Shown here: positions 1 to 8,787 of the stretch, piece by piece | How positions within the stretch are numbered: the stretch's first letter is position 1 | Layout: the number at the start of each line of letters is the position of its first letter | NCBI GenBank assembly: GCA_023436585.1 | Contig: JAEZIN010000003.1 | Span: forward strand, 62,001-126,000 | Source of the DNA: Bacillota bacterium | Lineage (GTDB): Bacteria > Bacillota > Clostridia > Christensenellales > Aristaeellaceae | Direction: 5' to 3' | DNA length: 64,000 bases | Translations under genes and position numbers: made by a program | The notes under the pieces: generated by a model | What the model saw: only the letters and a program-made list of their open reading frames with translations | Databases searched by the model: none | Told to the model about the DNA's origin: nothing

Positions 1-1
1 T

Positions 2-490
2 ACGGATCTGTTCCGGGAAGGTGTGCGCCCCGCCGTGAACGGAGGCCTCTCCGTCAGCCGCGTGGGCGGCGCGGCCCAGACAAAGGCCATGCGCAGCGTG
101 GCCGGCCAATTGCGCCTGGAGCTGGCCCAGTACAGGGAACTGCAAATATTCTCGCAGTTTTCCTCCGACATGGATGAGTCTACCCAGGACATGCTCAAAT
201 ACGGCGCGCTGCTGATGGAACTTTTAAAGCAGCCCAACAACGCCCCGCTTGCAATGCCCATACAGGTATCGCTGCTGTACGCCGTCACCAGAGGCCTCAT
301 TGACAGAGACACCCACATCGATACGCTGCGCGCCTTTAAAGCAAGGTTCCCCGACTATCTTGCCCTTCGTTTCCCGCATGTTTTGGAGCAGCTTTCTCAT
401 CAGGGAAAGTTTGATGAAGCGCTGGAAGCCGATCTTAAGACGGCCGTGCGGGAATGGCTCAGGGAGTTTGAAGCGGAGGCCTCGCTATGA
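2..490 (+). CDS. atpA: F1 ATP synthase subunit alpha, C-terminal fragment
   Basis: The gene enters from the left edge in the frame that reads TDLFREGVRPAVN, so 162 residues plus the stop are visible and the nucleotide-binding core lies outside the window. The alpha signature SVSRVGGAAQTKAM is present; its Arg is the finger that reaches into the catalytic site of the neighbouring beta subunit. The rest is the C-terminal helical domain. Alpha forms the non-catalytic half of the F1 hexamer on the cytoplasmic face of the membrane. It overlaps atpG by 4 bases (ATGA), as expected for translationally coupled atp genes. The identification is secure from both the motif and the gene order. Confidence 0.97.
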   Translation, partial: TDLFREGVRPAVNGGLSVSRVGGAAQTKAMRSVAGQLRLELAQYRELQIFSQFSSDMDESTQDMLKYGALLMELLKQPNNAPLAMPIQVSLLYAVTRGLIDRDTHIDTLRAFKARFPDYLALRFPHVLEQLSHQGKFDEALEADLKTAVREWLREFEAEASL

Positions 491-1365
491 GCTCCATCGC
501 CGAGATCCGTCATCACATCAGGGTGGTCAAGGACACCAGCAAAATCACCAAAGCCATGTACCTGATTTCCTCTGCCAAAATGAAAAAGGCCGTACGCATG
601 CATGACCAGAACCTGATATATTTTACAAGGCTGCGTTCGGATCTTCGCTTCATTATGGACAATATCGGCCAGCGCATCCGCAATCCCTATTACCGGCAGC
701 ACGGCAAAAAAACGGGCTATGTAGTTATCGCCGGGGACAAAGGGCTTTGCGGCGGCTACAACAGCGAAATACTGAAGCTGGCCAGGAGGACGATGCAGGA
801 CGGTGTCCATGAGCAGCGCTGCCTGTTCACCATCGGCCATATCGCCAGCGAATATTTCATGCGGCTGGGCATGAGCCCGGACGTCAATTTCCTGCATGTG
901 ATACAGGATCCCAGCCTTCATAACGCCAGGCAGATTACCTCCACGCTTTGCAAGCTATTCCGTGACAAGGAACTGGATGAAGTCTATATTTTCTATACGG
1001 TGCTGGAAAAGGTGGGGCAGCCAAAGCCTACGGTGCTTCGGCTGCTGCCCGTATTGCGGGAGGATTTTGATGATGCGCCCGTTCTGCATGCCCCCACCAG
1101 CCCGCTGACCTTTCATCCCTCCGCAGCGGAAGTGCTCGATGCCATGGTACCCCACTACCTGGTGGGTCTCGTGTATTCGGCATTGGTCCAATCCTACGCC
1201 AGCGAACACAGCGCGCGCATGACCGCCATGGACGCCGCCACCCGCAATGCCGACGAAATGCTGGGCCGCCTGAGTCTGGAGTTCAATCACGCCCGGCAGG
1301 CCATCATCACCCAGGAGATTTCGGAGATCATCTCCGGCAACCCTGACCAAGGAGCGATATCATGA
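487..1365 (+). CDS. atpG: F1 ATP synthase subunit gamma
   Basis: This 292-residue protein is the rotating central stalk of F1, coupling ion flow through Fo to conformational change in the beta subunits. The N-terminal helix carries the family motif ITKAMYLISSAKMKKA (about residues 19-34), and the C-terminal helix has the conserved MTAMDAATRNADEML stretch. These two helices form the coiled coil inside the alpha3beta3 ring. Length is usual for bacterial gamma. The start overlaps the atpA stop and the end overlaps the atpD start, both by ATGA, so the three genes are translationally coupled. The delta, Fo a, b and c genes must lie upstream, outside the window, so H+ versus Na+ specificity cannot be judged. 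Confidence 0.96.
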   Translation: MSSIAEIRHHIRVVKDTSKITKAMYLISSAKMKKAVRMHDQNLIYFTRLRSDLRFIMDNIGQRIRNPYYRQHGKKTGYVVIAGDKGLCGGYNSEILKLARRTMQDGVHEQRCLFTIGHIASEYFMRLGMSPDVNFLHVIQDPSLHNARQITSTLCKLFRDKELDEVYIFYTVLEKVGQPKPTVLRLLPVLREDFDDAPVLHAPTSPLTFHPSAAEVLDAMVPHYLVGLVYSALVQSYASEHSARMTAMDAATRNADEMLGRLSLEFNHARQAIITQEISEIISGNPDQGAIS

Positions 1366-2753
1366 CAAACGGTTTGGTCAAACGCATCATCGGTCCGGTG
1401 CTGGACGTTAAATTCCCGCAGGGGGAGACCCCTCCGATCCATACCCTCTTGTATGTGCTGGACGGCAAGCACAAGGTGGCCGTGGAGGTCAGCCAGCATT
1501 TGAAGGATTCCGTGCGCTGCATCTCCCTGGAGACAACGGAAGGCCTGTCCCGCGGGTTGCCGGTGGAAAACACGGGCGGCCCCATCCGCATTCCTGTTGG
1601 GAAGCAGATGCTGTCCCGCACCATTGACGTGCTGGGCCGGCCTATCGACGGCAAGGGCGATATCGCCGTTTCGGATGTGCTGCCCATTCACAGGCCCGCC
1701 CCTTCCTTTATTGAGCAACGCCCGGTGACCCAGGTGTTCGAAACGGGCATCAAGGTCATCGATCTCTTGGCCCCATATGCCAGGGGCGGCAAGATCGGCC
1801 TGTTCGGCGGCGCCGGTGTAGGCAAAACGGTGCTGATTCTGGAGCTGATCCACAACATCGCCACAGAGCACGGCGGCTTTTCCGTGTTCACCGGCGTTGG
1901 CGAGCGCAGCCGCGAGGGCAACGACCTGCTCACGGAAATGAACAGTTCAGGCGTAATCGACAAGACGGCGCTTGTATTCGGACAAATGAACGAGCCGCCG
2001 GGAGCCCGCATGCGGGTGGCCCTCACCGGCCTTACCCTGGCGGAAAATTTCCGCGACAAGGAAAAGCAGGATGTGCTTTTGTTTATCGACAACATCTTCC
2101 GCTATGTGCAGGCAGGCAGCGAGGTTTCCGCGCTGCTTGGCCGCATGCCTTCCGCCGTGGGCTATCAGCCGACGCTGGCTACGGAGGTAGGCTCATTGGA
2201 AGAGCGCATCGCTTCCACCTCCCAGGGCTCCATCACCTCCGTGCAGGCCATCTATGTGCCGGCCGACGATCTCACAGACCCGGCGCCGGCCTCCATCTTC
2301 ACGCACCTGGACGCCACCACAGTGCTTTCCCGCCAAGTGGCAGAGCTTGGCATCTATCCCGCCGTCAGCCCCCTGGATTCCTCCTCCCGCATCCTGGACC
2401 CGAACATCGTGGGGGAAGAGCATTACAGGGTCGCCATGCGTGTGCAGGAGGCGCTGCAGCGGTACAAGGAGCTGCAGGACATCATCGCCATCCTGGGCAT
2501 GGAGGAGCTGTCGGAGGAAGACCGGCTCACCGTTTACCGCGCCCGCCGCATCCAGCGCTTCCTGTCCCAGCCCATGTCTGTGGCGGAGGTGTTCACGGGC
2601 ATTCCCGGCCGGTATGTGAAGCTGAAGGATACCATCGCATCCTTCAAGGCCATCGTGAACGGCGAGGTGGACGACCTTCCGGAAGGCGCCTTCTTCATGG
2701 CCGGCGACCTGGAGGATGTCAGGCGTCAGGCCCGCAAGCTTGAGGAGAAATAA
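1362..2753 (+). CDS. atpD: F1 ATP synthase subunit beta (catalytic)
   Basis: The catalytic subunit that makes ATP from ADP and phosphate, 463 residues. The P-loop GGAGVGKT is at residues 149-156, the catalytic-Glu region GERSREGND starts near 180, and Walker B LLFIDN is near 239-244. The C-terminal helical domain is complete. All key residues look intact. Small departures from the commonest sequence (GERS for GERT, FRYVQAG for FRFTQAG) are conservative. The start overlaps atpG by ATGA, and atpC begins 2 bases after the stop. Confidence 0.98.
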   Translation: MTNGLVKRIIGPVLDVKFPQGETPPIHTLLYVLDGKHKVAVEVSQHLKDSVRCISLETTEGLSRGLPVENTGGPIRIPVGKQMLSRTIDVLGRPIDGKGDIAVSDVLPIHRPAPSFIEQRPVTQVFETGIKVIDLLAPYARGGKIGLFGGAGVGKTVLILELIHNIATEHGGFSVFTGVGERSREGNDLLTEMNSSGVIDKTALVFGQMNEPPGARMRVALTGLTLAENFRDKEKQDVLLFIDNIFRYVQAGSEVSALLGRMPSAVGYQPTLATEVGSLEERIASTSQGSITSVQAIYVPADDLTDPAPASIFTHLDATTVLSRQVAELGIYPAVSPLDSSSRILDPNIVGEEHYRVAMRVQEALQRYKELQDIIAILGMEELSEEDRLTVYRARRIQRFLSQPMSVAEVFTGIPGRYVKLKDTIASFKAIVNGEVDDLPEGAFFMAGDLEDVRRQARKLEEK

Positions 2754-2755
2754 GT

Positions 2756-3172
2756 ATGGCCCCGAATTTCCGACTGTCGATCATCACCCCGGAGCACTCC
2801 TTCTTTGAAGGGGATGTGGAAATGCTGGTGCTTAAAACGCCGGACGGCGAGCTGGGCATCCAGGCAGGTCACGAAGCCATGGTTGTTTCCACCGTGGAAG
2901 GGGAGCTGCGCCTGAATCAGAACGGCCATTGGCGCTGGGCCGCCGCGTCCGCCGGCTTTGCCACGGTCATTCAGGACCAGGTGCTGGTGATGCTGCAAAC
3001 CGCCGAATGGCCCGAGGAAATCGATATCAAGCGCGCCCAGCGCTCTGAGCATGAGGCCCAGGAGCGGATGCGCCAGAAGCGGAGCATGGAGGAATACCAC
3101 ATGGCCCGCGCCATGCTGGCCCGCGCCATGACGCGCCTGAAGGTGTCCAGCCGCCGCAACATCAACAACTAA
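2756..3172 (+). CDS. atpC: F1 ATP synthase subunit epsilon
   Basis: 138 residues: an N-terminal beta sandwich with the family pattern SIITPEHSFFEGDVEML and TPDGELGIQAGHE, then a C-terminal helical hairpin rich in Met, Arg and Ala. Epsilon joins gamma to the c-ring, and in many bacteria its C-terminal helices inhibit ATP hydrolysis. It is the last gene of the atp operon. A hairpin element begins directly after the stop codon and probably ends transcription. Confidence 0.95.
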   Translation: MAPNFRLSIITPEHSFFEGDVEMLVLKTPDGELGIQAGHEAMVVSTVEGELRLNQNGHWRWAAASAGFATVIQDQVLVMLQTAEWPEEIDIKRAQRSEHEAQERMRQKRSMEEYHMARAMLARAMTRLKVSSRRNINN

Positions 3173-3223
3173 CCAGGGGCTCTGCCCCTGGACCCCGGCA
3201 AAGAGACAAAGCCTCTTTGCAAT
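3173..3223 (+). repeat. Double-hairpin intergenic element, copy A
   Basis: Directly after the atpC stop there are two adjacent perfect hairpins. CCAGGGGC/GCCCCTGG (3173-3180 with 3184-3191) has a TCT loop. GCAAAGAG/CTCTTTGC (3198-3205 with 3213-3220) follows an ACCCC linker, and the element ends in AATC. The same architecture recurs at 38508-38566 and, inverted, at 38657-38705. It may serve as the terminator of the atp operon, although no T-run follows. Confidence 0.75.
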
Positions 3224-3445
3224 CACCATTTTGGGGTGAATAATACCGATATGAACTATAATGCCCGATAAACGCTAGCGCATAGAGTACTTGCAAGTTT
3301 CGCTCAAATGTCATCCTGAGGAACGCAGTGACGAAGGATCGACGGGGCATTCAGAAACAAGCCCTTCACATAGTTAAGCATGACAGTTGGAGAAGGTAGA
3401 CTCGTTTTCTATGTATTGCTCATAGCGCATTCATGTTTTGAAGTA
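3224..3445. other. Intergenic stretch with a short dispersed-type repeat
   Basis: No convincing gene was found between the atp operon and the convergent radical SAM gene. Positions 3311-3340 hold an imperfect palindrome (ATCCT ... AGGAT around GAGGAACGCAGTGACGA) resembling short repeats common between genes in gut Clostridia. This is a resemblance only. Small frames in the stretch lack plausible ribosome binding sites. Confidence 0.4.
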
Positions 3446-3496
3446 TAAAAACATCCGTGCCTTCTCCAACACTGGAAAGAGGCACGGATTTTTATA
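3446..3496. terminator. Bidirectional intrinsic terminator
   Basis: A perfect 9-bp stem, ATCCGTGCC (3453-3461) with GGCACGGAT (3481-3489), is followed by TTTTTAT on the plus strand and by GTTTTTATAC on the minus strand. It can end the minus-strand radical SAM transcript and any plus-strand readthrough from the atp operon. Confidence 0.8.
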
Positions 3497-3561
3497 TAAA
3501 CAACCCGCAAAGCAAGGCGGATTGACGGCAGGGAAAGACCTTCCGGCCACAGAAGAATATA

Positions 3562-4662
3562 TTACACGCCCACGGGGAACAGCAGGCTTTTCACCTGCGC
3601 CTCCTTGGCAAACAGCGCGCATCCGCCCTGATGGCCTGTATCCTGGGCATTCAACTCCCGCACCTTCTGAAAAAAGGGCGAGTCCATCGCCTGCATCAGC
3701 GTATGATCCTTCAGGCTGATATCCGAATACGGCGAGAAGGGGCAGGGTTCCGCACCGCCGTAGGGATTGATGTGGAAAAAGCCACGGCCGGCCGCGAGGC
3801 AGCCACCCATCTGCTTTTCATCCCCGGGGAAGGAAAGGAAAATCATCCCCGGAAACCGGTCCCGCAGGCTCTCCTGGGCCGTCTCCATCATCACCCGCGC
3901 CGTGTCGTCAAGAGCCAGATGCTCCGTGCCGGGCGCCACGGGCACGTACTCAATAAAGAATATGAGACGGCACCCCTTGTCATACAAAGACCTTAAAAAG
4001 CAGGGCGAAGTGACTTCCACCATATTCTCCGTTGTAACGGTGAGGGATACGCCGAACAGCAGCTTTTTCGCTTCGAGGCTGTTAAGGACGTTTTGCGTAA
4101 GCTGGTACACCCCGTCGCCCCTGCGGGCGTCGGTAGCCGTTTCGCCGCCTTCCAGGCTGACGACAGGCACCAGGTTCCTGTGATTGGCCAAAAGCCGCAG
4201 CGCGTCCTTGTCCAGCATAGTCCCATTGGTGAAAATGGGGAACAGGATTCCTTCATGTTCCGCCGCCTTTTCAAGCACATCCAGGCGCAAAAGCGGCTCA
4301 CCGCCGGCCAGAAGGATGAAGGGGATTCCCGCTTCCTCCGCCTGGAAGAAGATTCCGTCCCATTGTTCGGCATTCAAAAGCGGTTCCTTGCTTTGCTCGC
4401 CGCACAGGCCGTTTGCCCTGGCATAGCAGCCCTTGCAGGACAGGTTGCAGGCGCTGGTTATGCTGGCGATCAAAAACGCCGGGATAGGGCGGCCCTGCGA
4501 CTCCTGCTCCATTCGCCGCTTCTCCATCTGCAATTGATGCTTGTGGTACTTTCGCAAAAACACGGTTTCTTTGGGATTGCGAAGCGTGGCACGGAGGATG
4601 TCCGCTATCAGCTTTTCCGTGCCTTGGTTCAGGTATTCGGTGATATCCCGGCTGGATTCCAT
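3562..4662 (-). CDS. Radical SAM protein with C-terminal SPASM-like cysteines
   Basis: A 366-residue radical SAM enzyme. The S-adenosylmethionine/[4Fe-4S] motif CNLSCKGC (Cys72, Cys76, Cys79) is followed by the typical GGEPLLR glycine-rich SAM-binding segment. Additional cysteines in the last third (GGCLAAG, EPCPFSP and GGCALF) suggest a SPASM-type auxiliary cluster, as in peptide-modifying or heme-related radical SAM enzymes. No precursor peptide or partner gene is adjacent, so the substrate is unknown. The ATG at 4662 was chosen because AGGAAGG lies 8-9 bases upstream; an in-frame ATG 14 codons earlier has no good site. A sigma-A promoter lies at 4743-4771 and the gene ends at the bidirectional terminator near 3470. 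It is probably monocistronic. Confidence 0.85.
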   Translation of the reverse strand: MESSRDITEYLNQGTEKLIADILRATLRNPKETVFLRKYHKHQLQMEKRRMEQESQGRPIPAFLIASITSACNLSCKGCYARANGLCGEQSKEPLLNAEQWDGIFFQAEEAGIPFILLAGGEPLLRLDVLEKAAEHEGILFPIFTNGTMLDKDALRLLANHRNLVPVVSLEGGETATDARRGDGVYQLTQNVLNSLEAKKLLFGVSLTVTTENMVEVTSPCFLRSLYDKGCRLIFFIEYVPVAPGTEHLALDDTARVMMETAQESLRDRFPGMIFLSFPGDEKQMGGCLAAGRGFFHINPYGGAEPCPFSPYSDISLKDHTLMQAMDSPFFQKVRELNAQDTGHQGGCALFAKEAQVKSLLFPVGV

Positions 4663-4742
4663 GGTTTTGATCCTTCCTGCAGGTCGTTCCTTGCCGTAAT
4701 ACATGCGGGTTGTTTTCGCGGTCCTGCTGTATTATCGCGTTG

Positions 4743-4771
4743 ATTATAGAAAAAGCAAGTCTCCCGGTCAA
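4743..4771 (-). promoter_or_regulatory. Sigma-A promoter of the radical SAM gene
   Basis: Reading the minus strand, TTGACC (4771-4766), a 17-base spacer and TATAAT (4748-4743) match the vegetative consensus closely. Transcription would start near 4736, about 75 bases before the ATG at 4662. Confidence 0.75.
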
Positions 4772-4807
4772 TGCAAATTTGATTAGAACATGATGAGGAT
4801 TCCAAAG

Positions 4808-4842
4808 TAAAAAACCCCCTTGACAGCATATGCGCAAGGGGG
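4808..4842 (-). terminator. Intrinsic terminator of the phosphoribosyltransferase gene
   Basis: CCCCCTTG (4815-4822) pairs with CAAGGGGG (4835-4842). On the minus strand the stem is followed by a TTTTTTAC tract. It lies 22 bases after the stop of the gene at 4865-5422. Confidence 0.85.
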
Positions 4843-4864
4843 CCGCAAGGAACAGCAAAAACGG

Positions 4865-5422
4865 TTATTCCAGCACGGAACCGTCGGCCTTAAAAAGGGG
4901 CAGCGGCTCCAGGTAAATGATATCGTCCCGCTTGCGGGCCACGCCTTCGGCCAGGATGGCCATGCGCCCGGCAATCTCACCGCCGGCGGCCTTTACCAGC
5001 TCTTCCACCGCGTACAGCGACTGGCCTGTGGAGATCACGTCGTCCACCACCAGGACCCGCTTGCCCTTGATGAGGGCGGCGTCGTCGGCATCCAGGAAAA
5101 GCTGCTGTACATTGGTGGTGGTGATGGACTTTACGGATACGGAAAACACGTCCCGCATGTACAGCTTGGCGGATTTGCGGGCCAAAAGGTATTTGTTCTG
5201 GCCGCTTTGGCGGGCCATTTCATACACCAGGGGGATGCCCTTGGATTCGGCGGTGATCATGTAATCGTAGGCCGGCGCCTTCTCCAAAAGCGCGCGGGCG
5301 GCGGCAATGGTCAGTTCCACATCGCCAAAGATGACAAAGGCGCCGATATACAGGGAATCATTCACCCGGCAAATGGGCAGCTCGCGCTTGAGCCCTGCGA
5401 TTTCCATGGGATACGTAAGCAT
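4865..5422 (-). CDS. Purine-type phosphoribosyltransferase
   Basis: A 185-residue type I phosphoribosyltransferase. The PRPP-binding motif VLVVDDVISTGQS (about residues 128-140) is textbook, and the segment with TAESKGIPL upstream resembles adenine and xanthine phosphoribosyltransferases. The family transfers 5-phosphoribose from PRPP to a free purine base in salvage. Which base is used cannot be read from the motif alone. The ATG at 5422 is preceded by GGGGAG seven bases upstream; an ATG 5 codons earlier overlaps that ribosome binding site and is unlikely. The leader is short (about 47 bases), so the purine riboswitch often found before xpt is absent. It has its own promoter and terminator. 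Confidence 0.85.
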   Translation of the reverse strand: MLTYPMEIAGLKRELPICRVNDSLYIGAFVIFGDVELTIAAARALLEKAPAYDYMITAESKGIPLVYEMARQSGQNKYLLARKSAKLYMRDVFSVSVKSITTTNVQQLFLDADDAALIKGKRVLVVDDVISTGQSLYAVEELVKAAGGEIAGRMAILAEGVARKRDDIIYLEPLPLFKADGSVLE

Positions 5423-5475
5423 ATTGTTTCTCCCCAATGCAAAGGTTTGGCCGGCGGATATTCGCCGCGAAGTCC

Positions 5476-5503
5476 ATTATAAAACAACCTTGAAAAAAGT
5501 CAA
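5476..5503 (-). promoter_or_regulatory. Sigma-A promoter of the phosphoribosyltransferase gene
   Basis: On the minus strand: TTGACT (5503-5498), 16-base spacer, TATAAT (5481-5476). Transcription would start near 5469. Confidence 0.75.
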
Positions 5504-5535
5504 TGGAGCTATTTATTTCCATTCAGGAAAGGGGT

Positions 5536-6465
5536 ATGCACATGGCAGCGTATGAAAAATCGGACTTCGAATCTTTCACAGGCGAACCTCTTAACAAGCT
5601 CATCTGGCGCCCCGAAGGGATACCAACGGGCGTGGTGCAGCTTACCCACGGCATGGCGGAGCATATTCTGCGTTACGACAGCCTGGCGCAGGCCCTGAAT
5701 GATGCAGGCTTCGTGGTGGTAGGCCACAATCACCTGGGCCACGGGGAAACAGCTGTCACAAAAGGCTTCTTCGCCAGGAAGGGCGGCTGGGATGCGCTTA
5801 TAAGCGATATGCACAAGGTCCGCCAGGATACCCAAAAGGAATATCCGGGCGTGCCTTACTTCCTGCTGGGCCACAGCATGGGCAGCTTTCTTGCGCGCTG
5901 TTACCTCACTGAGCACAGCCTTGGGCTGCGCGGAGCGGTGCTGTCGGGCACCGGCGCTTTCAGCCCGGCGGAGGCCCGCATGGGGCTTCTATTGTCCAGA
6001 ATCATGATCCTGCTGGGCAGGGGAGGCCGCCCCTCCAAACTCATCGATACCCTGGCCTTCTCCTCCAACAACAAGCCCTTTTCCCCAGCAAAAACACCCT
6101 TTGACTGGCTCAGCCGCGACCCGAGGAAGGTGCAGGCCTATGTGGATGACCCGCTGTGCGGTTTTCTCTTTACCGCCAGGGGCTACCACGATCTGTTCTC
6201 CGGCCTGAACCGGCTGACCAGGACCCAAGACCTGAAGGCCATCGATATAAACCTTTCCGTACTGTTCCTGTCAGGCAGCCGCGACCCGGTAGGCAAGAAC
6301 GGCATCGGGATGAAGCGTGTGGCGGATGACTTCCGCGCCGCGGGGCTTTCAGATATCACCGTGAAGCTGTATCCGGATGCGCGCCATGAGGTATTCAACG
6401 AACTGAACCGCCAGGAAGTCTACGGAGATCTGGCAAACTGGCTGCTTAGCAAAATCGGGGCATAA
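5536..6465 (+). CDS. Alpha/beta hydrolase, monoacylglycerol lipase / lysophospholipase-like
   Basis: A 309-residue serine hydrolase of the alpha/beta fold. The nucleophile elbow GHSMG holds Ser114, the oxyanion-side motif LTHGMAEH is at about residues 37-44, and the acid (SGSRDPVG) and His (PDARHEVFNE) complete the catalytic triad near the C-terminus. The closest family by pattern is the monoacylglycerol lipase/lysophospholipase group, which releases fatty acids from monoglycerides or lysophospholipids. No signal peptide is present, so it is cytoplasmic. AGGAAAGGGG precedes two in-frame ATGs (5536 and 5542); either could be used. It is divergent from the phosphoribosyltransferase and convergent with the ABC exporter genes. 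Confidence 0.85.
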   Translation: MHMAAYEKSDFESFTGEPLNKLIWRPEGIPTGVVQLTHGMAEHILRYDSLAQALNDAGFVVVGHNHLGHGETAVTKGFFARKGGWDALISDMHKVRQDTQKEYPGVPYFLLGHSMGSFLARCYLTEHSLGLRGAVLSGTGAFSPAEARMGLLLSRIMILLGRGGRPSKLIDTLAFSSNNKPFSPAKTPFDWLSRDPRKVQAYVDDPLCGFLFTARGYHDLFSGLNRLTRTQDLKAIDINLSVLFLSGSRDPVGKNGIGMKRVADDFRAAGLSDITVKLYPDARHEVFNELNRQEVYGDLANWLLSKIGA

Positions 6466-6484
6466 ACCCATCTTTACTTGATAC

Positions 6485-8053
6485 TTACGAATTTGCCCAC
6501 TCCGGATTGTTGAGCACGTTACGGCACAGAAAAAAGATCAGCGGAGCAAGCAGTATGTTTACCAGTGTCAATATAACAAGCACCGTGATGTTCAGGGAGA
6601 GGAAAAGCACATTGGCGGTGGTCAGCACAATGGAAAGCACGGTTCCCGGCAGTACCAGCAGAAGCATGATCAGGAAATAGAACAGCATCAGCAGCACCTT
6701 CAGCTTCATACCGCTGAACAGCTTTTCTATCAGCAGGTTGCCGGCCACAAACAAAAGGGAAAAGCTGATGCGGGCAAGCACCATGAAGGCAATGTCCAGC
6801 AGGGGCAGCTTCAGCATCAGCCCCATGGGAATCATCAGCAGCGCTGCCTCGAGCATAAACCCAAGCGCCGATTCCCGCAGGCAATGGATCAGCTTGCGGA
6901 AGGATGTTTCAGGCATCAGGTAGATATAGGGGCGGGCGAGCTCCTTCACCCAGCGGCCCGAGGAGATGGAGAAGAGCTGCATATACGTGGCGAAGGCAAA
7001 GCCCGGCAAAAGCCCTTCCCCCCGCATGATGAACGCGAACACCAGGGAGGACAAGAGCATGATCATGGACATGGTGTCCAGCAGAAAACGCCTGGCCCGC
7101 CGGCTCTCCAGCCTGTGCTTGTAGTAGAGCACGGATGCGCCAAAGCCCTTGTTGATGCCTGTTTTGCCCACCTTCACGTTTTCGGGCAGCACCTCCTGCA
7201 TCTTGCCTTCCTTGCGCAGGGCCAGCGTCTGATGCAGCGTTTCGGTGGCTTTCAAAACATCCTCATAGAAATCGGTTTGCTCCCGGTCCAATAAAACAAC
7301 GCCGGTAACCGTCCAGGCCAGGGTCACGCCCAGGCTCCATATGACCTGCGCCCATTGCGCCTCCCAAATGCCCGTCACCAGGGCACGCATCCATCCGCCT
7401 GCGGGGAACAGCAGCATGGGCAGCCGGGAAAGCTGCTCCGCCCCTGTCAGTGCCCAGACGGAAGTGTTCGGGAAAACAGGCAGCAGCACATACAGCGCCG
7501 CGAGGCCGCACAAGGAAAGCAGAGCGGTCTTGGATGCCTTTCTCTTTTTTTCGCTTTTATGGGTGATGCTGTACAACGTCATGGCCGTCAGCTGCCCCAG
7601 AAAAAGCGTCAGGCCGTAACCCAGCAAAACCAGCAGAAGAAAGGTAATCGGCACGCCGTACTGCTGATGGACCCAGGCGTACTGGAACAAGAGGAAGAAG
7701 CCGATGGTCAGCGACGTGCCCATTTGCTTCACCAGGCCGTACAGCAGTATTTTTTGAGGCTTTATGGGAGCCGGAAACAGCAGGTGGATATCTGCCAGGG
7801 TAAACAGCGTGGTGCCCCTGTGCACGCCCCGGTAGGCGGTAAAGGCGAACATGGCGATGTACAGAATGGATACGATGGCGTACAGCTCCGTAATCGGCCG
7901 AAATGATGTATTTTCCCCCATCCCGCCCGCGAAGATCACAAAGCCCAACAACCCCGCTATGATGACGGTTACGATCCAGTTGGCCGGCTTTTTGAAAAAG
8001 GATACAATCCTGTTTTTCATCGTGGTGAAAAACAGATATGGAAGCGCATTCAT
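6485..8053 (-). CDS. ABC exporter membrane protein (putative ABC exporter family)
   Basis: 522 residues with many hydrophobic segments and a positively charged N-terminus. A cytoplasmic loop in the middle (about residues 260-320) separates two membrane halves. The start with a conserved PYLFFTTMKNRI-type segment and the overall length fit the 'putative ABC exporter' permease family of Bacillota, which has no assigned substrate. Its start codon overlaps the stop of the ATPase gene by 4 bases, so the two are translationally coupled and surely form one transporter. Confidence 0.8.
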   Translation of the reverse strand: MNALPYLFFTTMKNRIVSFFKKPANWIVTVIIAGLLGFVIFAGGMGENTSFRPITELYAIVSILYIAMFAFTAYRGVHRGTTLFTLADIHLLFPAPIKPQKILLYGLVKQMGTSLTIGFFLLFQYAWVHQQYGVPITFLLLVLLGYGLTLFLGQLTAMTLYSITHKSEKKRKASKTALLSLCGLAALYVLLPVFPNTSVWALTGAEQLSRLPMLLFPAGGWMRALVTGIWEAQWAQVIWSLGVTLAWTVTGVVLLDREQTDFYEDVLKATETLHQTLALRKEGKMQEVLPENVKVGKTGINKGFGASVLYYKHRLESRRARRFLLDTMSMIMLLSSLVFAFIMRGEGLLPGFAFATYMQLFSISSGRWVKELARPYIYLMPETSFRKLIHCLRESALGFMLEAALLMIPMGLMLKLPLLDIAFMVLARISFSLLFVAGNLLIEKLFSGMKLKVLLMLFYFLIMLLLVLPGTVLSIVLTTANVLFLSLNITVLVILTLVNILLAPLIFFLCRNVLNNPEWANS

Positions 8054-8760
8054 TCGCCGCGCCCCCCTCCCTCGGTGATTTCAAAGAACAGCTCCTGAAG
8101 GGATTTGTCGCCTTCCAATCTGCCGCTGTTTTCCATGGTGGCGGCGAAGGCACCGTTCATCATGATATGGGCCACATCCCAGTTGTCCTCCACGCTGTCC
8201 AGCATGTGGGTGCTGATCAAAACGGAAACGCCCTGCTCCTTCAGCTCGCGGAAGATGACCTTCAGTTCCTTGATGGCATGGGGATCCAGCCCCACCAGAG
8301 GCTCGTCAAATATGATGACCTTGGGCTTTGTGATCAAAGCGCAGGCGATGCTCACCTTTTGCTGCATGCCCTTGGAAAGCTCGCGGCCCAGCTTGTCTTT
8401 CTTGTCCGAAAGCTCCAGCCTTTCAAGAATCGCCTTTGCATTCTCCTCCCAGCCGTTCAGCCGGTAGGCCCTGGCCATCAGCTCCAGGTGCTCCGAAACG
8501 GTCAGCAGGTCATAAATGGCCGGCATCTCCGGCACATAGCCCAGCAGCTTCTTGGCTTCGATGGTCTTGTTCCCGTGGCCGTTTATGGCGATTTCGCCTT
8601 CGTGGCGCAAGAGTCCCGCAATGCACTTGATCATGGTGGATTTGCCCGCGCCGTTAGGGCCCAGCAGAACGGCTATTTGACCATCCTTCACCTGAAAGCT
8701 GATGTCGTTGTTGGCCACCGTTTTGCCGTACTTTTTTGTCACATGCGAAATGGATAACAT
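8050..8760 (-). CDS. ABC transporter ATP-binding protein
   Basis: 236 residues. Walker A GPNGAGKST is at residues 34-42, Walker B VIIFDEP lies near 150, and the H-loop is STHM. The signature reads LSKGMQQKV instead of LSGGQ, a variant common in the CcmA/Ytr-type exporter ATPases. It energises the permease encoded directly downstream (4-base overlap). The promoter upstream overlaps a perfect inverted repeat, so the pair is probably repressed by an unlinked regulator, because no regulator gene is adjacent. Confidence 0.93.
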   Translation of the reverse strand: MLSISHVTKKYGKTVANNDISFQVKDGQIAVLLGPNGAGKSTMIKCIAGLLRHEGEIAINGHGNKTIEAKKLLGYVPEMPAIYDLLTVSEHLELMARAYRLNGWEENAKAILERLELSDKKDKLGRELSKGMQQKVSIACALITKPKVIIFDEPLVGLDPHAIKELKVIFRELKEQGVSVLISTHMLDSVEDNWDVAHIMMNGAFAATMENSGRLEGDKSLQELFFEITEGGGRGE

Positions 8761-8787
8761 ATACCTGCTCCTTTAACCTATACTCCG

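Noticed and set aside
5423..5502. Purine riboswitch before the phosphoribosyltransferase gene
   Set aside because: The leader is only about 47 bases from the predicted transcription start, too short for a purine aptamer.
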